Shown: positions 18,285 to 27,537, counted from the first letter of the stretch. The stretch: 64,000 nucleotides of DNA from Vulcanimicrobiota bacterium (GCA_013036105.1 JAAXCX010000004.1:62001-126000); one strand, 5' to 3'. Made by a program: numbers and translations. The notes: generated from the sequence alone by a model not told the origin.

Positions 18285-18383
18285 CTAGGCGCGGCGGTTC
18301 GATTCCGCAATCCCGCCCATATACATTAAGATGGTGACCACGATGCCGATGGCGGCGACGAGCAGGACAATCGTTTCGTTCAT
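18285..18383 (-). CDS. 32-residue single-helix membrane peptide
   Basis: A short frame from ATG 18383 to TAG 18285 encodes 32 residues, beginning MNETIVLLVAAIGIVVTIL. It is one membrane helix with a short basic end (ESNRRA). It lies in the gap between two reverse-strand genes, and a weak GGGCGGC precedes the ATG. Membrane peptides of this size often stabilise larger complexes. The gene could also be a chance frame. Confidence 0.4.
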   Translation of the reverse strand: MNETIVLLVAAIGIVVTILMYMGGIAESNRRA

Positions 18384-18413
18384 GCCGCCCAAGTTAGCCG
18401 CCGGGCCCGGGCG

Positions 18414-18785
18414 TTACTGCGGCGGAAGGCTGATGCGGTACGCCGCGACCTTTCCGTCGGAATCGAAGCGCACGATGACCGGCGCCGTGCCGTGGCTGAA
18501 ATTTGCGCGGTAGGTGTATTCGTTCTTCAGTCCGTCTTCGCTGACGTAGGTTACTCCCTTGTAATCGCCCAGCTTGTGGAGCTTGTCCGAGAGCAGGCCG
18601 ACCTGCGCGCGCGTCACCTGCTTTTGGAGCGCACTGTCAAAGTTTTGCGTCACGGCGGCACTGTCGTTATTGTAGACCGCCTTCGTGACGCCGTCGGCTT
18701 GGTTTTGGGCGTTGGCAGCCGGCGAGCCGCAGCTCGCCAGCGCCGCACCGAGAATCAAGCATGCAATCGTGCGCGGTGCGCGCAT
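18414..18785 (-). CDS. Lipoprotein, DUF3887-like
   Basis: The 123-residue protein has a lipoprotein signal with lipobox ALASC (Cys19). A small alpha/beta domain follows, including NNDSAAVTQNFDSALQKQVT, VGLLSDKLHKLGDYKGVT and a strand-rich end (YRANFSHGTAPVIVRFDSDG). This order, with helices that bring a NTF2-like or cystatin-like sheet, resembles DUF3887 domains found on secreted proteins and lipoproteins. The start is one base after the stop of the coiled-coil protein gene at 18786, so both are in one operon. Confidence 0.75.
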   Translation of the reverse strand: MRAPRTIACLILGAALASCGSPAANAQNQADGVTKAVYNNDSAAVTQNFDSALQKQVTRAQVGLLSDKLHKLGDYKGVTYVSEDGLKNEYTYRANFSHGTAPVIVRFDSDGKVAAYRISLPPQ

Positions 18786-19235
18786 TTACAGCTGACCCCA
18801 CCCGTAGTTGACCATCGAGACCTGCCGGCTAGGACCGTACGTGGCGGCGGCAACTCGCGTGGCCGGCCGGCTTGCAAACCCCGTTTGCATGGCGGTCTGG
18901 CGCCGCTGCTGCACGATCACGGAGTGTTGATAGGCCACTTCACGCTTCAGATCGACGATCTCGGCCTGCGCGTTTGCGTAGGCGCTGCGCTCGCTGTTGT
19001 AAGCCGCCTGCATGTTGCTGTTCTCCGATTGCAGAGCAGCTTGCTGGCGGGCATCCTGGGCGTAACGCTCGTGAACCTTGCGGTTATGCTGGATGATTAA
19101 ATAGGTCGCCAAGCCGGCGCCTAAAAGGATATTGCGCGTGCTTGCCGCGCCGTCGGCGAGTGCGGCGGAGGGGGCCGCGGCGGCCAGCATGGCGGCCATG
19201 GTCGTTCCGGCGATCGCTTTTTTCCACATATTCAT
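18786..19235 (-). CDS. Periplasmic coiled-coil protein
   Basis: The 149-residue protein begins with a signal peptide (MNMWKKAIAGTTMAAMLAAAAPSAALA). A hydrophobic patch follows at ILLGAGLATYLIIQH. A long heptad-like helix (about 52-110, EDARQQAAL-type spacing with SENSNMQAAYNSERSAYANAQ) comes next, then a Tyr/Gly-rich tail. It precedes the DUF3887-like lipoprotein in the same operon, so both are likely envelope components. A GGAAGGGAA ribosome site is present about a dozen bases before the ATG. Function is unknown. Confidence 0.72.
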   Translation of the reverse strand: MNMWKKAIAGTTMAAMLAAAAPSAALADGAASTRNILLGAGLATYLIIQHNRKVHERYAQDARQQAALQSENSNMQAAYNSERSAYANAQAEIVDLKREVAYQHSVIVQQRRQTAMQTGFASRPATRVAAATYGPSRQVSMVNYGWGQL

Positions 19236-19305
19236 TCTGTTATTGTTCCCTTCCAGACGCAGATCACGGGCAGGCGCCCGTCAGCTGAGCGCAAATTCCT
19301 CGGCC

Positions 19306-20007
19306 GTGGTTCACACCGAAGAGCGCATTTCACTCGACGACGGCACGCAAACGACGCTGGAACGGTGGGGTGACCGCGGACCGGCGATCCTGGCGATTCA
19401 CGGTATGACCGGTTCACGGAAAGCCTGGGAGCAACTGGGCGCCCATTACGGGAGCGCAGCGCGCGTCTATGCCTACGATCAGCGCGGCCACGGTGACGGT
19501 CCGCCGGCCGGCCCGATGACGCTGCACCGCTGCCTACTCGATCTCTACAACGTCATGGCGGCGATTCCGCAAGGCGTTGATACGGTCGTCGGACATTCCT
19601 GGGGCGGCGCGATCGCCATACTCGGCGGCCGCCGTTTCGACTGCAACCGCGTCATCGCGATCGATCCGATGATCCGCCAGGGTAATGCAGGGTGGTACGA
19701 TGCGTTTTTGCGCGAGCTGAAAAAACAGAAGATTGCGAACAAAGCCATAAAAAAATTGCGCGATGAAAACCCGCCGGCGATGTGGGATTTGCGCGCCGAC
19801 CTCGAGCGGTACCCCAAACCGCTGCTGCTGGCCGTCGGCGAAGGACCGGAAAGCTTGTTTACGCTCGACGATATGAAGTTCGTGCGCGAACGCGGCGGTC
19901 CGAATGTCGCGCTGCGCGTTTTTGAAGGGCAAGGGCACAATTTGCATCGCACGGATTTCGAACGCTTCACACGCGAATTCGACACGTTCCTCGCGCGCAC
20001 GCCCTAA
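19306..20007 (+). CDS. Alpha/beta hydrolase
   Basis: The 233-residue protein is a compact alpha/beta-hydrolase. It has the oxyanion-side HGMTGSRKAWEQL, the DQRGHGDG strand turn, the nucleophile elbow GHSWGG (Ser98), a late acid region LLLAVGEGPESL and the catalytic histidine in GQGHNLHRTD (His211). The frame is open further upstream but would run through the divergent gene starting at 19235, so the GTG at 19306 is preferred. No clear Shine-Dalgarno is seen. The substrate (ester, lactone or similar) cannot be told from sequence. Confidence 0.85.
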   Translation: MVHTEERISLDDGTQTTLERWGDRGPAILAIHGMTGSRKAWEQLGAHYGSAARVYAYDQRGHGDGPPAGPMTLHRCLLDLYNVMAAIPQGVDTVVGHSWGGAIAILGGRRFDCNRVIAIDPMIRQGNAGWYDAFLRELKKQKIANKAIKKLRDENPPAMWDLRADLERYPKPLLLAVGEGPESLFTLDDMKFVRERGGPNVALRVFEGQGHNLHRTDFERFTREFDTFLARTP

Positions 20008-20010
20008 ACG

Positions 20011-21009
20011 TCACGGCGGAACGTCCAAGCCGGCGGTGCCCGGAGGGGCCGCGGGCGTCCAATCGGGAGAACACACGCGCATATAACTTGCCGCCGGCGT
20101 AGCTTGGCATGGCGGCGGAAGATCCCCGCCGGTCGGGCCGCTCGTCCCGGTATCGCGGCCGGTCTCCGTATCGAAGAGCGACCAGCTATAGCCGCCGTCA
20201 AAACTTTCGTAATAACGCGACGTCGTGGTTTGCGACCAAAAGTATTTCGGCCATTCCGCATTCGAGCACGCCGCATGGCTCGGGCAGTCTTCCCAGCGTC
20301 CGGTGACCTGCGCGGTTACTATTGCCGCCGTAACGCGATCCTGCGGCGTGCTGGAAGGTGCGGGTGTATAGCGCAGCACGATCGTGAACCCGCTCGGCGC
20401 GGTTTGCGTAGAAAGCTGGAGCTCGCGGATGCTCTGCGCCGACCCTAAACGCACGTACGTGATTTGATTGCCGCCCGCGAGCCATGGCTGCGTGGGATCG
20501 AAACGCACTTGCGCCGGATGAAGTTCGGCGGATCGATACAGATCGGAATACACGAGCGAGCCCGGATCTTGCAACGCGGTTACCGCATAGGTTCGTGCGA
20601 AGAATTCGTCGATGCCGGAGACCGGGGGGCCGTCGGCCACCGGAGCGCCGCCCGGGTTCGCATAGAGCATCCGTTGAATCCGGTGCTCCGTTTTATCGTA
20701 GGAGTAAGCCGTGAAGTGCGCGCGATTCTGCGCATCCCGGAAGAAGAAATCCACTTCATGTCCGTCGGCATTGGATGAGCCCGAGACATCGAGCGGCGGC
20801 GTAAAAATCGCCCAGGCGGAATCTTCCTCGGCTTCCAATCGATCCGCCAGCAATCCCATGGCCATTTGCGCCGAGCGGCGCTGCGCCAGTGCAGCGTTCC
20901 AGTGTAATGTCTGCGCAATCGCCGACAGCACGAAAAGTCCGATGACGGTGACCACAGCCACGGCGGCGACCGTTTCGAGCAGTGAAAAGCCGCGCTGCGA
21001 GCGGTTCAC
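20011..21009 (-). CDS. Orphan pseudopilin with prepilin N-terminal methylation site
   Basis: The 332-residue protein opens with a type IV prepilin leader, RSQRGFSLLE. This has the cleavage Gly, Phe+1 and Glu+5, followed by a hydrophobic helix (TVAAVAVVTVIGLFVLSAIAQ). The large remainder is a beta-rich domain with tryptophans and cysteines (WEDCPSHAACSNAEWPKYF) and a Pro-rich end. Such proteins are minor pilins or type II secretion pseudopilins (PulJ/GspJ-like position in the complex). No other pilus gene is nearby, so it must join a machine encoded elsewhere. It is convergent with the hydrolase and divergent from the MFS gene. Confidence 0.8.
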   Translation of the reverse strand: MNRSQRGFSLLETVAAVAVVTVIGLFVLSAIAQTLHWNAALAQRRSAQMAMGLLADRLEAEEDSAWAIFTPPLDVSGSSNADGHEVDFFFRDAQNRAHFTAYSYDKTEHRIQRMLYANPGGAPVADGPPVSGIDEFFARTYAVTALQDPGSLVYSDLYRSAELHPAQVRFDPTQPWLAGGNQITYVRLGSAQSIRELQLSTQTAPSGFTIVLRYTPAPSSTPQDRVTAAIVTAQVTGRWEDCPSHAACSNAEWPKYFWSQTTTSRYYESFDGGYSWSLFDTETGRDTGTSGPTGGDLPPPCQATPAASYMRVCSPDWTPAAPPGTAGLDVPP

Positions 21010-21050
21010 GTCTTTGAGGTGCCCGCCATTGCGCTGCCGAAGCCTTTTGC

Positions 21051-22574
21051 GTGCCGAAGCCGCCCGACAAACGAGGGACGCTCGTGCTCGCGGCCGCCAT
21101 TCTCGGCTCGGGCATGGCGCTGCTCGACGGAACGGCGGTAAACGTCATTCTGCCGCTGGTTCAGCGCGATCTTCACGCGGGCGCGCAGTTCGTTCAGTGG
21201 GTCGTCGAAGGCTATGCGCTGTTTGCATCGGCGCTGATACTCGTCGGCGGCGCCCTCGGTGACGTTTACGGGCGGCGCAAGATGTTCGTCACCGGTACGG
21301 CACTCTTCGCCGCAGCCTCCATCGGGTGCGCGATGGCGCAAACGATCGAAGAGCTGGTCATTGCGCGCTGCATACAAGGCGTCGGCGCCGCTCTGCTTGT
21401 CCCGGAGAGTTTGGCGCTCATCAGTGCGCAGTTCGATCCAAGCGCTCGCGGCAAAGCCATCGGAAGCTGGGCCGCGTTTTCCGCCATCAGCGGAGCGATC
21501 GGGCCCGTTCTCGGCGGCGTCATCGCCCAGAATTTCTCGTGGCGCTGGGTGTTCTTACTGAACTTGCCGCTCGGCGCGCTCGTCATCTTCATTTCGTCGT
21601 GCTGGATAAAAGAAAGCCGCGACGAGTCGGCCGGTCCGCATATTGACTTTGCCGGCGCTGCGTTAGCGACCGCCGGACTTGGCGGGCTCGTCTATGCGCT
21701 GATCGGGCTACAAGGTGCCTACAACACGCTCTCGCTTTCCATCGGGATCGTGGCGCTCGCGGTTCTCGCCGCCTTCGTCGTGTATGAGGGCCGCGCGCGA
21801 TCGCCGATGCTGCCGCTGCGTTTTTTTCGGTCGCGCGATTTCGCCTCCGCGAATGCGTATACGTTTTTGCTCTATGCCGGGCTGGGCGGAAGTCTATTCT
21901 TCGTACCGTTCGATCTGATCAACGTGCAGCACTACACACCTATTGAAGCCGGTGCTTCGATGCTGCCCATGACGACGATACTCTTCCTGTTCTCGCGTTT
22001 CAGCGGCGCGCTGCAGACGCGCTTCGGCGCGCGGGCCATGCTTTCGAGCGGTGCTTTCGTGGCGGCGATCGGGTTCGTTCTGTTCGCGATCGCGGGCGAG
22101 GGGAAGAGCTACTGGATGTCGTTCTTCCCGGCGTCGGTCGTTTTGGGGATCGGCGCGGCGATTTTCGTGGCTCCACTGACGGCTACGGTGATGAATTCAC
22201 TCGAAACCGCTCACGCCGGCGTTGCCTCCGGCGTCAACAACGCGATTTCGCGCGCCGCCGGGCTCATTGCGGTGGCGGCACTCGGTTTGGTGCTCAGCGC
22301 CGTCTTTTACCGGACGTACGACGCGCAAATCGGCCGCGCTCCGATTGCGGCGCAGACGCGCAAGGCCTTGACGCGCGACCGCGCGCGGCTGCTGACCGGA
22401 TACGTTCCCGCGACTATCGCGGCCGCGGACCGGCCGGTCGTGCGCGCCATCGTGGACCGTTCGTTTGTGGGCGGATTCGCGTGGGCGATGGCGGCCTCGG
22501 CCGCTCTGGCGCTGGCGGCGGCCGCGATTGCAAAATTTTCGTTCGGTCGTCTGCGGGCGGCTAGAGCTCCCTGA
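21051..22574 (+). CDS. DHA2-family MFS exporter
   Basis: The 507-residue protein has 14 predicted helices. It carries the DHA2 hallmarks GSGMALLDGTAVNVILP in helix 1, GALGDVYGRRKMFVTG (motif A) and GAIGPVLGGVI (motif C) in helix 5. The family exports drugs, dyes or metabolites against protons. A periplasmic-side insertion (about 420-465) sits between the last helices. The start is GTG 21051. A hairpin follows the stop by 26 bases. It differs clearly from the exporter at 1235-2731, so this is not a recent duplicate. Substrate is unknown. Confidence 0.93.
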   Translation: MPKPPDKRGTLVLAAAILGSGMALLDGTAVNVILPLVQRDLHAGAQFVQWVVEGYALFASALILVGGALGDVYGRRKMFVTGTALFAAASIGCAMAQTIEELVIARCIQGVGAALLVPESLALISAQFDPSARGKAIGSWAAFSAISGAIGPVLGGVIAQNFSWRWVFLLNLPLGALVIFISSCWIKESRDESAGPHIDFAGAALATAGLGGLVYALIGLQGAYNTLSLSIGIVALAVLAAFVVYEGRARSPMLPLRFFRSRDFASANAYTFLLYAGLGGSLFFVPFDLINVQHYTPIEAGASMLPMTTILFLFSRFSGALQTRFGARAMLSSGAFVAAIGFVLFAIAGEGKSYWMSFFPASVVLGIGAAIFVAPLTATVMNSLETAHAGVASGVNNAISRAAGLIAVAALGLVLSAVFYRTYDAQIGRAPIAAQTRKALTRDRARLLTGYVPATIAAADRPVVRAIVDRSFVGGFAWAMAASAALALAAAAIAKFSFGRLRAARAP

Positions 22575-22600
22575 CCCGGCGTGCAACTATGGAAGGAGCA

Positions 22601-22617
22601 CGGCTGCTTTGCAGCCG
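22601..22617 (+). other. Hairpin in the leader of the STAS gene
   Basis: CGGCTGC (22601-22607) and GCAGCCG (22611-22617) form a perfect 7-bp stem with a TTT loop. It lies between the MFS stop and the preferred STAS start. It could be a weak terminator for the MFS gene or a translational control element, as AAGGAG lies just 5' of it. Confidence 0.4.
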
Positions 22618-22630
22618 GGCGAATTTTGAC

Positions 22631-22960
22631 ATGCGGGATACTCAGACGCAGGTTGTCGTCCTAGACGGCGATTGGGACATCGCCCGGCGTGACGAGCTCG
22701 AAAAGCTCCTAAAGCCGGCCTACGACGCTCCCGGCAACCTTATCATTGACATGTACCGGGTGAACTACGCCGACAGCACGATTCTGGCGGCCCTCATCGT
22801 CCTGCGCAACCGGCGTCGCGGCAAGGGCTTGGCGCTCCCCAGCCTGGTCATCGGTTCGCGCCAGGTTCGCCGGTTGCTGAGCATCGCCGGTCTGCTCGAG
22901 GCCTTCCCGCTCTTCGAAAGCCTCGAGGCGGCCAAGGCCCGAGACTCCTTGACCCTCTAG
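22631..22960 (+). CDS. STAS-domain anti-sigma-factor antagonist
   Basis: From ATG 22631 the protein has 109 residues and one STAS domain: VVVLDGDWDIARRDELEKLL, then LIIDMYRVNYADSTILAALIVL, then a C-terminal helix (VRRLLSIAGLLEAFPLF). The ADST segment is where RsbV/SpoIIAA proteins are phosphorylated, with Ser or Thr present. An ATG at 22589 would add 14 residues that fit the fold poorly. Family members bind anti-sigma kinases; a degenerate kinase-like protein is encoded at 8271-8705. The rpoC promoter -35 overlaps the last codons of this gene. Confidence 0.85.
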   Translation: MRDTQTQVVVLDGDWDIARRDELEKLLKPAYDAPGNLIIDMYRVNYADSTILAALIVLRNRRRGKGLALPSLVIGSRQVRRLLSIAGLLEAFPLFESLEAAKARDSLTL

Positions 22961-22977
22961 GGTCCCCGCCGTATAAT
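22949..22977 (+). promoter_or_regulatory. rpoC promoter (sigma70-type, near consensus)
   Basis: TTGACC (22949-22954) and TATAAT (22972-22977) are spaced by exactly 17 bases, matching five of six and six of six consensus positions. CTGTGCCC (22984-22991) begins six bases after the -10, as at rpoB. The leader is about 107 bases and includes a GGAG site before the TTG start. Confidence 0.88.
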
Positions 22978-23091
22978 AACCGTCTGTGCCCGCCCTTGGC
23001 GGCCAGCGGCAACGGTGGGACTCCTTACGTGACCCCGTGAGATGAGCGCCCTGCGTCAGCCCGGCCAACGCGCGACGGCTCCGGAGAATCC

Positions 23092-26000
23092 TTGAACCTC
23101 ATAGACGTCAACAATTTCGACGCGATGCGCATCGGTTTAGCATCGCCCGAGCAGATTCGCGCGTGGTCTTTCGGCGAAGTCAAAAAGCCCGAGACCATTA
23201 ACTACCGCACGCTCAAGCCCGAGCGCGACGGCCTGTTCTGCGAGAAGATCTTCGGTCCCACCAAAGACTGGGAATGCCACTGCGGCAAGTACAAGCGCAT
23301 CCGTTTCAAGGGCATGATCTGCGATCGCTGTGGCGTCGAGATCACGCGCGCGAAAGTGCGCCGCGAACGCATGGGGCACATCGAATTGGCAACTCCGGTC
23401 AGCCACATCTGGTACTTCAAGGGCGTTCCCAGCCGCATCGGCATTCTGCTGGACATGTCGCCGCGCCAACTCGAAAAGGTGATCTACTTCGCCGCTTACG
23501 TCGTCATCGACGCGGGCAGCACGCCGCTGCAGAAGCGCGAGGTGCTCACGGAGCAAAAGTATCGCGAGTATCGTGAAAAATACGGGACGGCCTTCAAGGC
23601 CGGCATGGGAGCCGAGGCGATCCGCGAACTGCTGCGCGATTTGAATCTGCGCAAGCTTCAGGAAGAGCTGCGCAGTGAATTTCAAACGACGAGCGGACAG
23701 AAGCGGCTCAAGGCGATCAAGCGTCTCGAAGTCGTCGAAGCCTTCATCAACAGCGGCAACAAGCCGGAGTGGATGATCCTGTCGGCCGTTCCGGTGATCG
23801 CGCCCGAGCTGCGTCCGATGGTCCAGCTCGACGGCGGCCGATTTGCGACATCCGACTTGAACGATCTCTACCGCCGCGTGATCAACCGGAACAACCGTCT
23901 GAAGCGGCTCTTGGAACTTTCGGCGCCCGAGATCATCATCAAGAACGAAAAGCGCATGCTGCAGGAAGCGGTCGACGCGCTGATCGACAACGGCCGGCGC
24001 GGGCGTCCCGTCACCGGGCCCAACAACCGTCCGCTGAAATCGCTCTCCGACATCTTAAAAGGAAAGCAAGGCCGCTTCCGTCAGAATTTGCTCGGAAAAC
24101 GCGTCGACTACTCGGGCCGCTCGGTCATCGTCGTCGGGCCGACGCTGAAGCTGCACCAGTGCGGCTTGCCCAAAGAAATGGCGCTCGAACTCTTCAAGCC
24201 CTTCGTTATGAAGAAGCTGGTCGACCGCGGCCAAGCGCACAACATCAAGAGCGCGAAGCGCATGGTGGAACGCGTCCGCCCGGAAGTGTGGGACGTCCTC
24301 GACGAGGTCATCCGCGAACATCCGGTTCTCTTAAACCGCGCGCCCACGCTTCACCGTTTGGGCATCCAAGCTTTCGAACCGGTGCTCGTTGAAGGCAAAG
24401 CCATTCATCTGCATCCGCTCGTCTGCACGCCGTACAACGCCGACTTCGATGGCGACCAGATGGCCGTGCATTTACCGCTCTCGGCGGGCGCCCAAGCCGA
24501 AGCGCGTATTTTGATGCTCTCCTCGAACAACATCTTGTTGCCCGCCTACGGCAATCCGGTTTCCATTCCCACGCAAGATATGGTGCTCGGGCTCTACTAC
24601 CTCACGTTCCACCGCGACGAGTACGTCGGGCCGGCGAAAGCCGCGATCGCCGACGACTACGACGCCAAGGTGGAGCGAGAGGATAGCGTTTCGCGCAGCA
24701 ACGGCAAGCGTAAAAAAGGTAAGGGCGAGGAAGACGCCGCTCCGCGCATGCACTCCTTCAGCAGCCCCGACGAAGCGATCATGGCGCACGAGACGCATCA
24801 CGTCGCGCTGCAGGAGTGGATCAACGTCCGCTGGCGCGGTGAATTGATCCGCACGACGGTGGGACGCGTCATTTTCAACAACGCGTTTCCGGAGAACTGG
24901 AACCACCCGTACGCCAACAACATCTTCGATAAAAGCGCGCTCAAGAAGCTGATTACGGATTGCTACCGCAAGTACGGGAATGCCGAGACGGCAAAATTTC
25001 TGGATGCCATCAAGGACCTCGGCTTCCACTATGCCACGCAGTCTGGTACGACCGTCTCGATTACCGACATCATCTTGCCCGAAGCCAAGTACGAAATCCT
25101 GAACAAGGCGCAAGGCGAAGTCGACGAGCTCCACCGCCTATACGAACAAGGCTTCATTTCGCACGACGAGCAGTACAACAAGACGATCGACATTTGGTCG
25201 CAAGCCAGCGATGACGTCAGCGAGGCGATGCAGAGTTCGTTCAGCCCGCTCAACCCCGTTTTCATGATGGCGACTTCAGGCGCACGCGGTTCGATCGCGC
25301 AGGTTAAACAGCTGGGCGGCATGCGCGGATTGATGTCCGACCCGTCCGGCCGAATTCTCGAAATCCCGGTCAAGGCGTCGCTCAAAGAGGGCCTGACCGT
25401 CCTGGAATACTTCATCTCGACGCACGGCGCGCGTAAAGGCTTGGCGGATACCGCGCTGCGCACGGCGGACTCGGGTTACTTGACGCGCCGCCTGGTCGAC
25501 GTGGCGCAGGACGTCATCATCCGCGAAGAAGACTGCGGAACGTCCAACGGTATCGTGGTTTCCGATATCGCCGCAGGCAAGGAAATCATCGAGCCGCTCG
25601 GCGACCGCATCATCGGGCGCCGCGCCGCTGAGGACATCAAAGAGGGCCGTACGGTCTTGGCCAAGCGCGACACCGAGATCGACGAAGAGAAGGTCAAGAC
25701 GATTCTCGAAAACGGCATCAAGAGCGTCAAGATCCGCTCCGTGCTCACGTGTAAAGCGAAGTACGGCGTCTGCTCGATGTGCTACGGCCGCAACCTTGCG
25801 ACCGGCAACAAAGTCGACATCGGCGAAGCGGTGGGAATCATCGCCGCGCAATCGATCGGCGAGCCGGGCACGCAGCTGACGCTGCGCACGTTCCATACGG
25901 GTGGCGTGGCCACCGAAGACATCATTACCGGTCTGCCTCGCGTCGAGGAAATTTTCGAAGCGCGCAAACCCAAGGGCCAAGGCACGATCGCCGAACACAA

Positions 26001-26907
26001 CGGCAAAGTCAAATTCGGCGAGGAGAAGAACCGCCGCGTGGTCTTCGTCGTCGACGAGACCGGCGAGGAGCACGAGTACGACATCGGGCACGGCATGCAT
26101 TTGCTGGTGCACGAGGGCGACGCGGTCTCCATCGGCGATCAGCTCAGCGAAGGATCGCTCAACCCGCATGATATTCTGCGGGTCAAAGGCGAGACTGCGC
26201 TGCAAAACTACCTCGTGGAAGAAGTTCAGAAGGTCTATCGCTCGCAGGGCGTTGACATCAACGACAAACACATCGAGGTAATCGTGCGGTCGATGCTGCG
26301 CAAGGTAAAAGTGCGCGACGGCGGAGACACGCAGATGCTTCCGGGTCAGCTCGTCGAGCTCGCAAACTTCATCGAACAGAACGAACGGCTGGGCTCGGGC
26401 GATCAAAAAGCGACGGCAGACCCGGTCTTGCTAGGCGTGACCAAAGCATCGCTCGCCACCGAATCGTTCTTGTCCGCGGCCTCTTTCCAGGAAACGACCC
26501 GCGTTCTGACCGACGCCGCGATCAAGGGCAAACACGATCCGCTGCTCGGTTTGAAAGAGAACGTCATCATCGGAAAACTGATTCCGGCCGGCACGGGAAT
26601 GTCGCGGTACCGCAACATCAAGATCGAGCCGGAAGGTCAGGATCTCGATGACGACGGGCGTCCGCGCAATCAGTTCGAGGCCTCGGTCTACGATACGATG
26701 AGCGCCGACGACGCGGCCTTAGCCGAAGTGATGGCTGCCAGTGGCGACGGCATGCAGAAACTCGTGAGTGCCTACGACCGCACGCGCGAACCCGCGACGG
26801 TGCAGTACGAAGGCGAATACGAAGATCACACCGCTGTGCACGCGCCGCCGAAAAAGACGCAGTACGACAAGACCGGCTTCAAGGGGATCAGCCCCGAGGA
26901 TCTCTAG
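23092..26907 (+). CDS. rpoC: RNA polymerase beta' subunit
   Basis: The 1271-residue protein is a complete beta' subunit. Zinc site 1 is Cys62, Cys64, Cys77 and Cys80. The catalytic NADFDGDQ is at 449-456 and the second zinc site is Cys815, Cys887, Cys894 and Cys897. The bridge-helix and trigger-loop region has [19 protein letters not shown] and [19 protein letters not shown]. It starts with TTG after GGAG. It is transcribed from its own near-consensus promoter rather than from rpoB, which lies 10 kb upstream. There is no rpsL or rpsG after it; instead a gene of unknown function follows after six bases. Confidence 0.99.
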   Translation: MNLIDVNNFDAMRIGLASPEQIRAWSFGEVKKPETINYRTLKPERDGLFCEKIFGPTKDWECHCGKYKRIRFKGMICDRCGVEITRAKVRRERMGHIELATPVSHIWYFKGVPSRIGILLDMSPRQLEKVIYFAAYVVIDAGSTPLQKREVLTEQKYREYREKYGTAFKAGMGAEAIRELLRDLNLRKLQEELRSEFQTTSGQKRLKAIKRLEVVEAFINSGNKPEWMILSAVPVIAPELRPMVQLDGGRFATSDLNDLYRRVINRNNRLKRLLELSAPEIIIKNEKRMLQEAVDALIDNGRRGRPVTGPNNRPLKSLSDILKGKQGRFRQNLLGKRVDYSGRSVIVVGPTLKLHQCGLPKEMALELFKPFVMKKLVDRGQAHNIKSAKRMVERVRPEVWDVLDEVIREHPVLLNRAPTLHRLGIQAFEPVLVEGKAIHLHPLVCTPYNADFDGDQMAVHLPLSAGAQAEARILMLSSNNILLPAYGNPVSIPTQDMVLGLYYLTFHRDEYVGPAKAAIADDYDAKVEREDSVSRSNGKRKKGKGEEDAAPRMHSFSSPDEAIMAHETHHVALQEWINVRWRGELIRTTVGRVIFNNAFPENWNHPYANNIFDKSALKKLITDCYRKYGNAETAKFLDAIKDLGFHYATQSGTTVSITDIILPEAKYEILNKAQGEVDELHRLYEQGFISHDEQYNKTIDIWSQASDDVSEAMQSSFSPLNPVFMMATSGARGSIAQVKQLGGMRGLMSDPSGRILEIPVKASLKEGLTVLEYFISTHGARKGLADTALRTADSGYLTRRLVDVAQDVIIREEDCGTSNGIVVSDIAAGKEIIEPLGDRIIGRRAAEDIKEGRTVLAKRDTEIDEEKVKTILENGIKSVKIRSVLTCKAKYGVCSMCYGRNLATGNKVDIGEAVGIIAAQSIGEPGTQLTLRTFHTGGVATEDIITGLPRVEEIFEARKPKGQGTIAEHNGKVKFGEEKNRRVVFVVDETGEEHEYDIGHGMHLLVHEGDAVSIGDQLSEGSLNPHDILRVKGETALQNYLVEEVQKVYRSQGVDINDKHIEVIVRSMLRKVKVRDGGDTQMLPGQLVELANFIEQNERLGSGDQKATADPVLLGVTKASLATESFLSAASFQETTRVLTDAAIKGKHDPLLGLKENVIIGKLIPAGTGMSRYRNIKIEPEGQDLDDDGRPRNQFEASVYDTMSADDAALAEVMAASGDGMQKLVSAYDRTREPATVQYEGEYEDHTAVHAPPKKTQYDKTGFKGISPEDL

Positions 26908-26913
26908 GCCGCA

Positions 26914-27537
26914 ATGAGAGGCCGCGCGGCCGTCTTCGTTCGTTACCGCAGCGGCGACGGCGCGGGGCACGTCGGCTGGGCGTTCGAGTACGAACCGCCT
27001 AAGCAGATCGACGCAGGTTCGGTTGAAAACCACTCGGGAGGCATCCATGCGGATGCCTCCCACATGGATTTTTGGAGCGAGCTGAGTTCCGACCCCGTCG
27101 CGTGCATGCGGAAGAATCAATATGACGACGTGAAGTACGTCGACGTGGATGATGCGGATCCCGTCAGCGCGTACGAGACGGTGCTCTGGATCGAGAAACA
27201 TGCTTACACGGCGATCCTGCGCAACTGTTTGGACGACGCCTACGACGTGCTGCGCGCGTACGGCGTTGCCGATCTCGAACCGCCCTCGCACGACTGGTTT
27301 CCGAAGAATTGGTTCGCGCATTTCAACGGTACGCAGCGTCCCGTGGCTGAGTTTGACTGGAACGACGGGCGTACCGAACAGGCCGGCGGAAACGGCAATC
27401 TGCCCGATCCTGACTCGCTCGAACCAAAAGCTCCCGATTGGCGCAACCCGCTGAGCGCCGTCTTTTCGTTATTTCGGCTGGAGCTCTTCCGGGATTTCTT
27501 TCGGGGACTCGTGCACCGGCGGCGGCGGCGCGGCTGA
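26914..27537 (+). CDS. Unknown protein, possible permuted papain-fold (NlpC/P60- or LRAT-like) enzyme
   Basis: The 207-residue protein lies six bases after rpoC, probably in the same transcript. A strand with GHVGWAFEY gives a candidate catalytic histidine. About 85 residues later the helix start RNCLDDAYDVLRAYG gives a candidate cysteine. This His-then-Cys order with an NC motif is typical of circularly permuted papain-like hydrolases. The end is hydrophobic, then very basic (RLELFRDFFRGLVHRRRRRG). Its last 69 bases overlap the convergent helicase gene. The fold call is inference from two motifs, and no substrate is suggested. Confidence 0.7.
   Translation: MRGRAAVFVRYRSGDGAGHVGWAFEYEPPKQIDAGSVENHSGGIHADASHMDFWSELSSDPVACMRKNQYDDVKYVDVDDADPVSAYETVLWIEKHAYTAILRNCLDDAYDVLRAYGVADLEPPSHDWFPKNWFAHFNGTQRPVAEFDWNDGRTEQAGGNGNLPDPDSLEPKAPDWRNPLSAVFSLFRLELFRDFFRGLVHRRRRRG

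Noticed and set aside
18291-18306. tRNA-like T-arm (GCGG-TTCGATT-CCGC)
   Set aside because: No matching acceptor, D or anticodon arms at the required spacing upstream; it falls in a short coding frame and is a chance match.
19132-19305. Longer start for the alpha/beta hydrolase
   Set aside because: It would overlap the divergent coiled-coil protein gene, and the added residues include a low-complexity stretch that does not fit a hydrolase.
23037-23045. GTGAGATGA in the rpoC leader resembling the TPP riboswitch core
   Set aside because: Other conserved blocks of the TPP aptamer are absent, and a thiamine riboswitch before rpoC would make no sense.
13033-23091. Mobile element inserted between rpoB and rpoC
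   Set aside because: No transposase, integrase, terminal repeats or tRNA fragments were found there; the genes look like ordinary chromosomal genes of the same composition.
25276-26406. 376-codon reverse frame opposite rpoC
   Set aside because: Same cause as above; lies fully inside the rpoC coding region with intact catalytic and zinc motifs.
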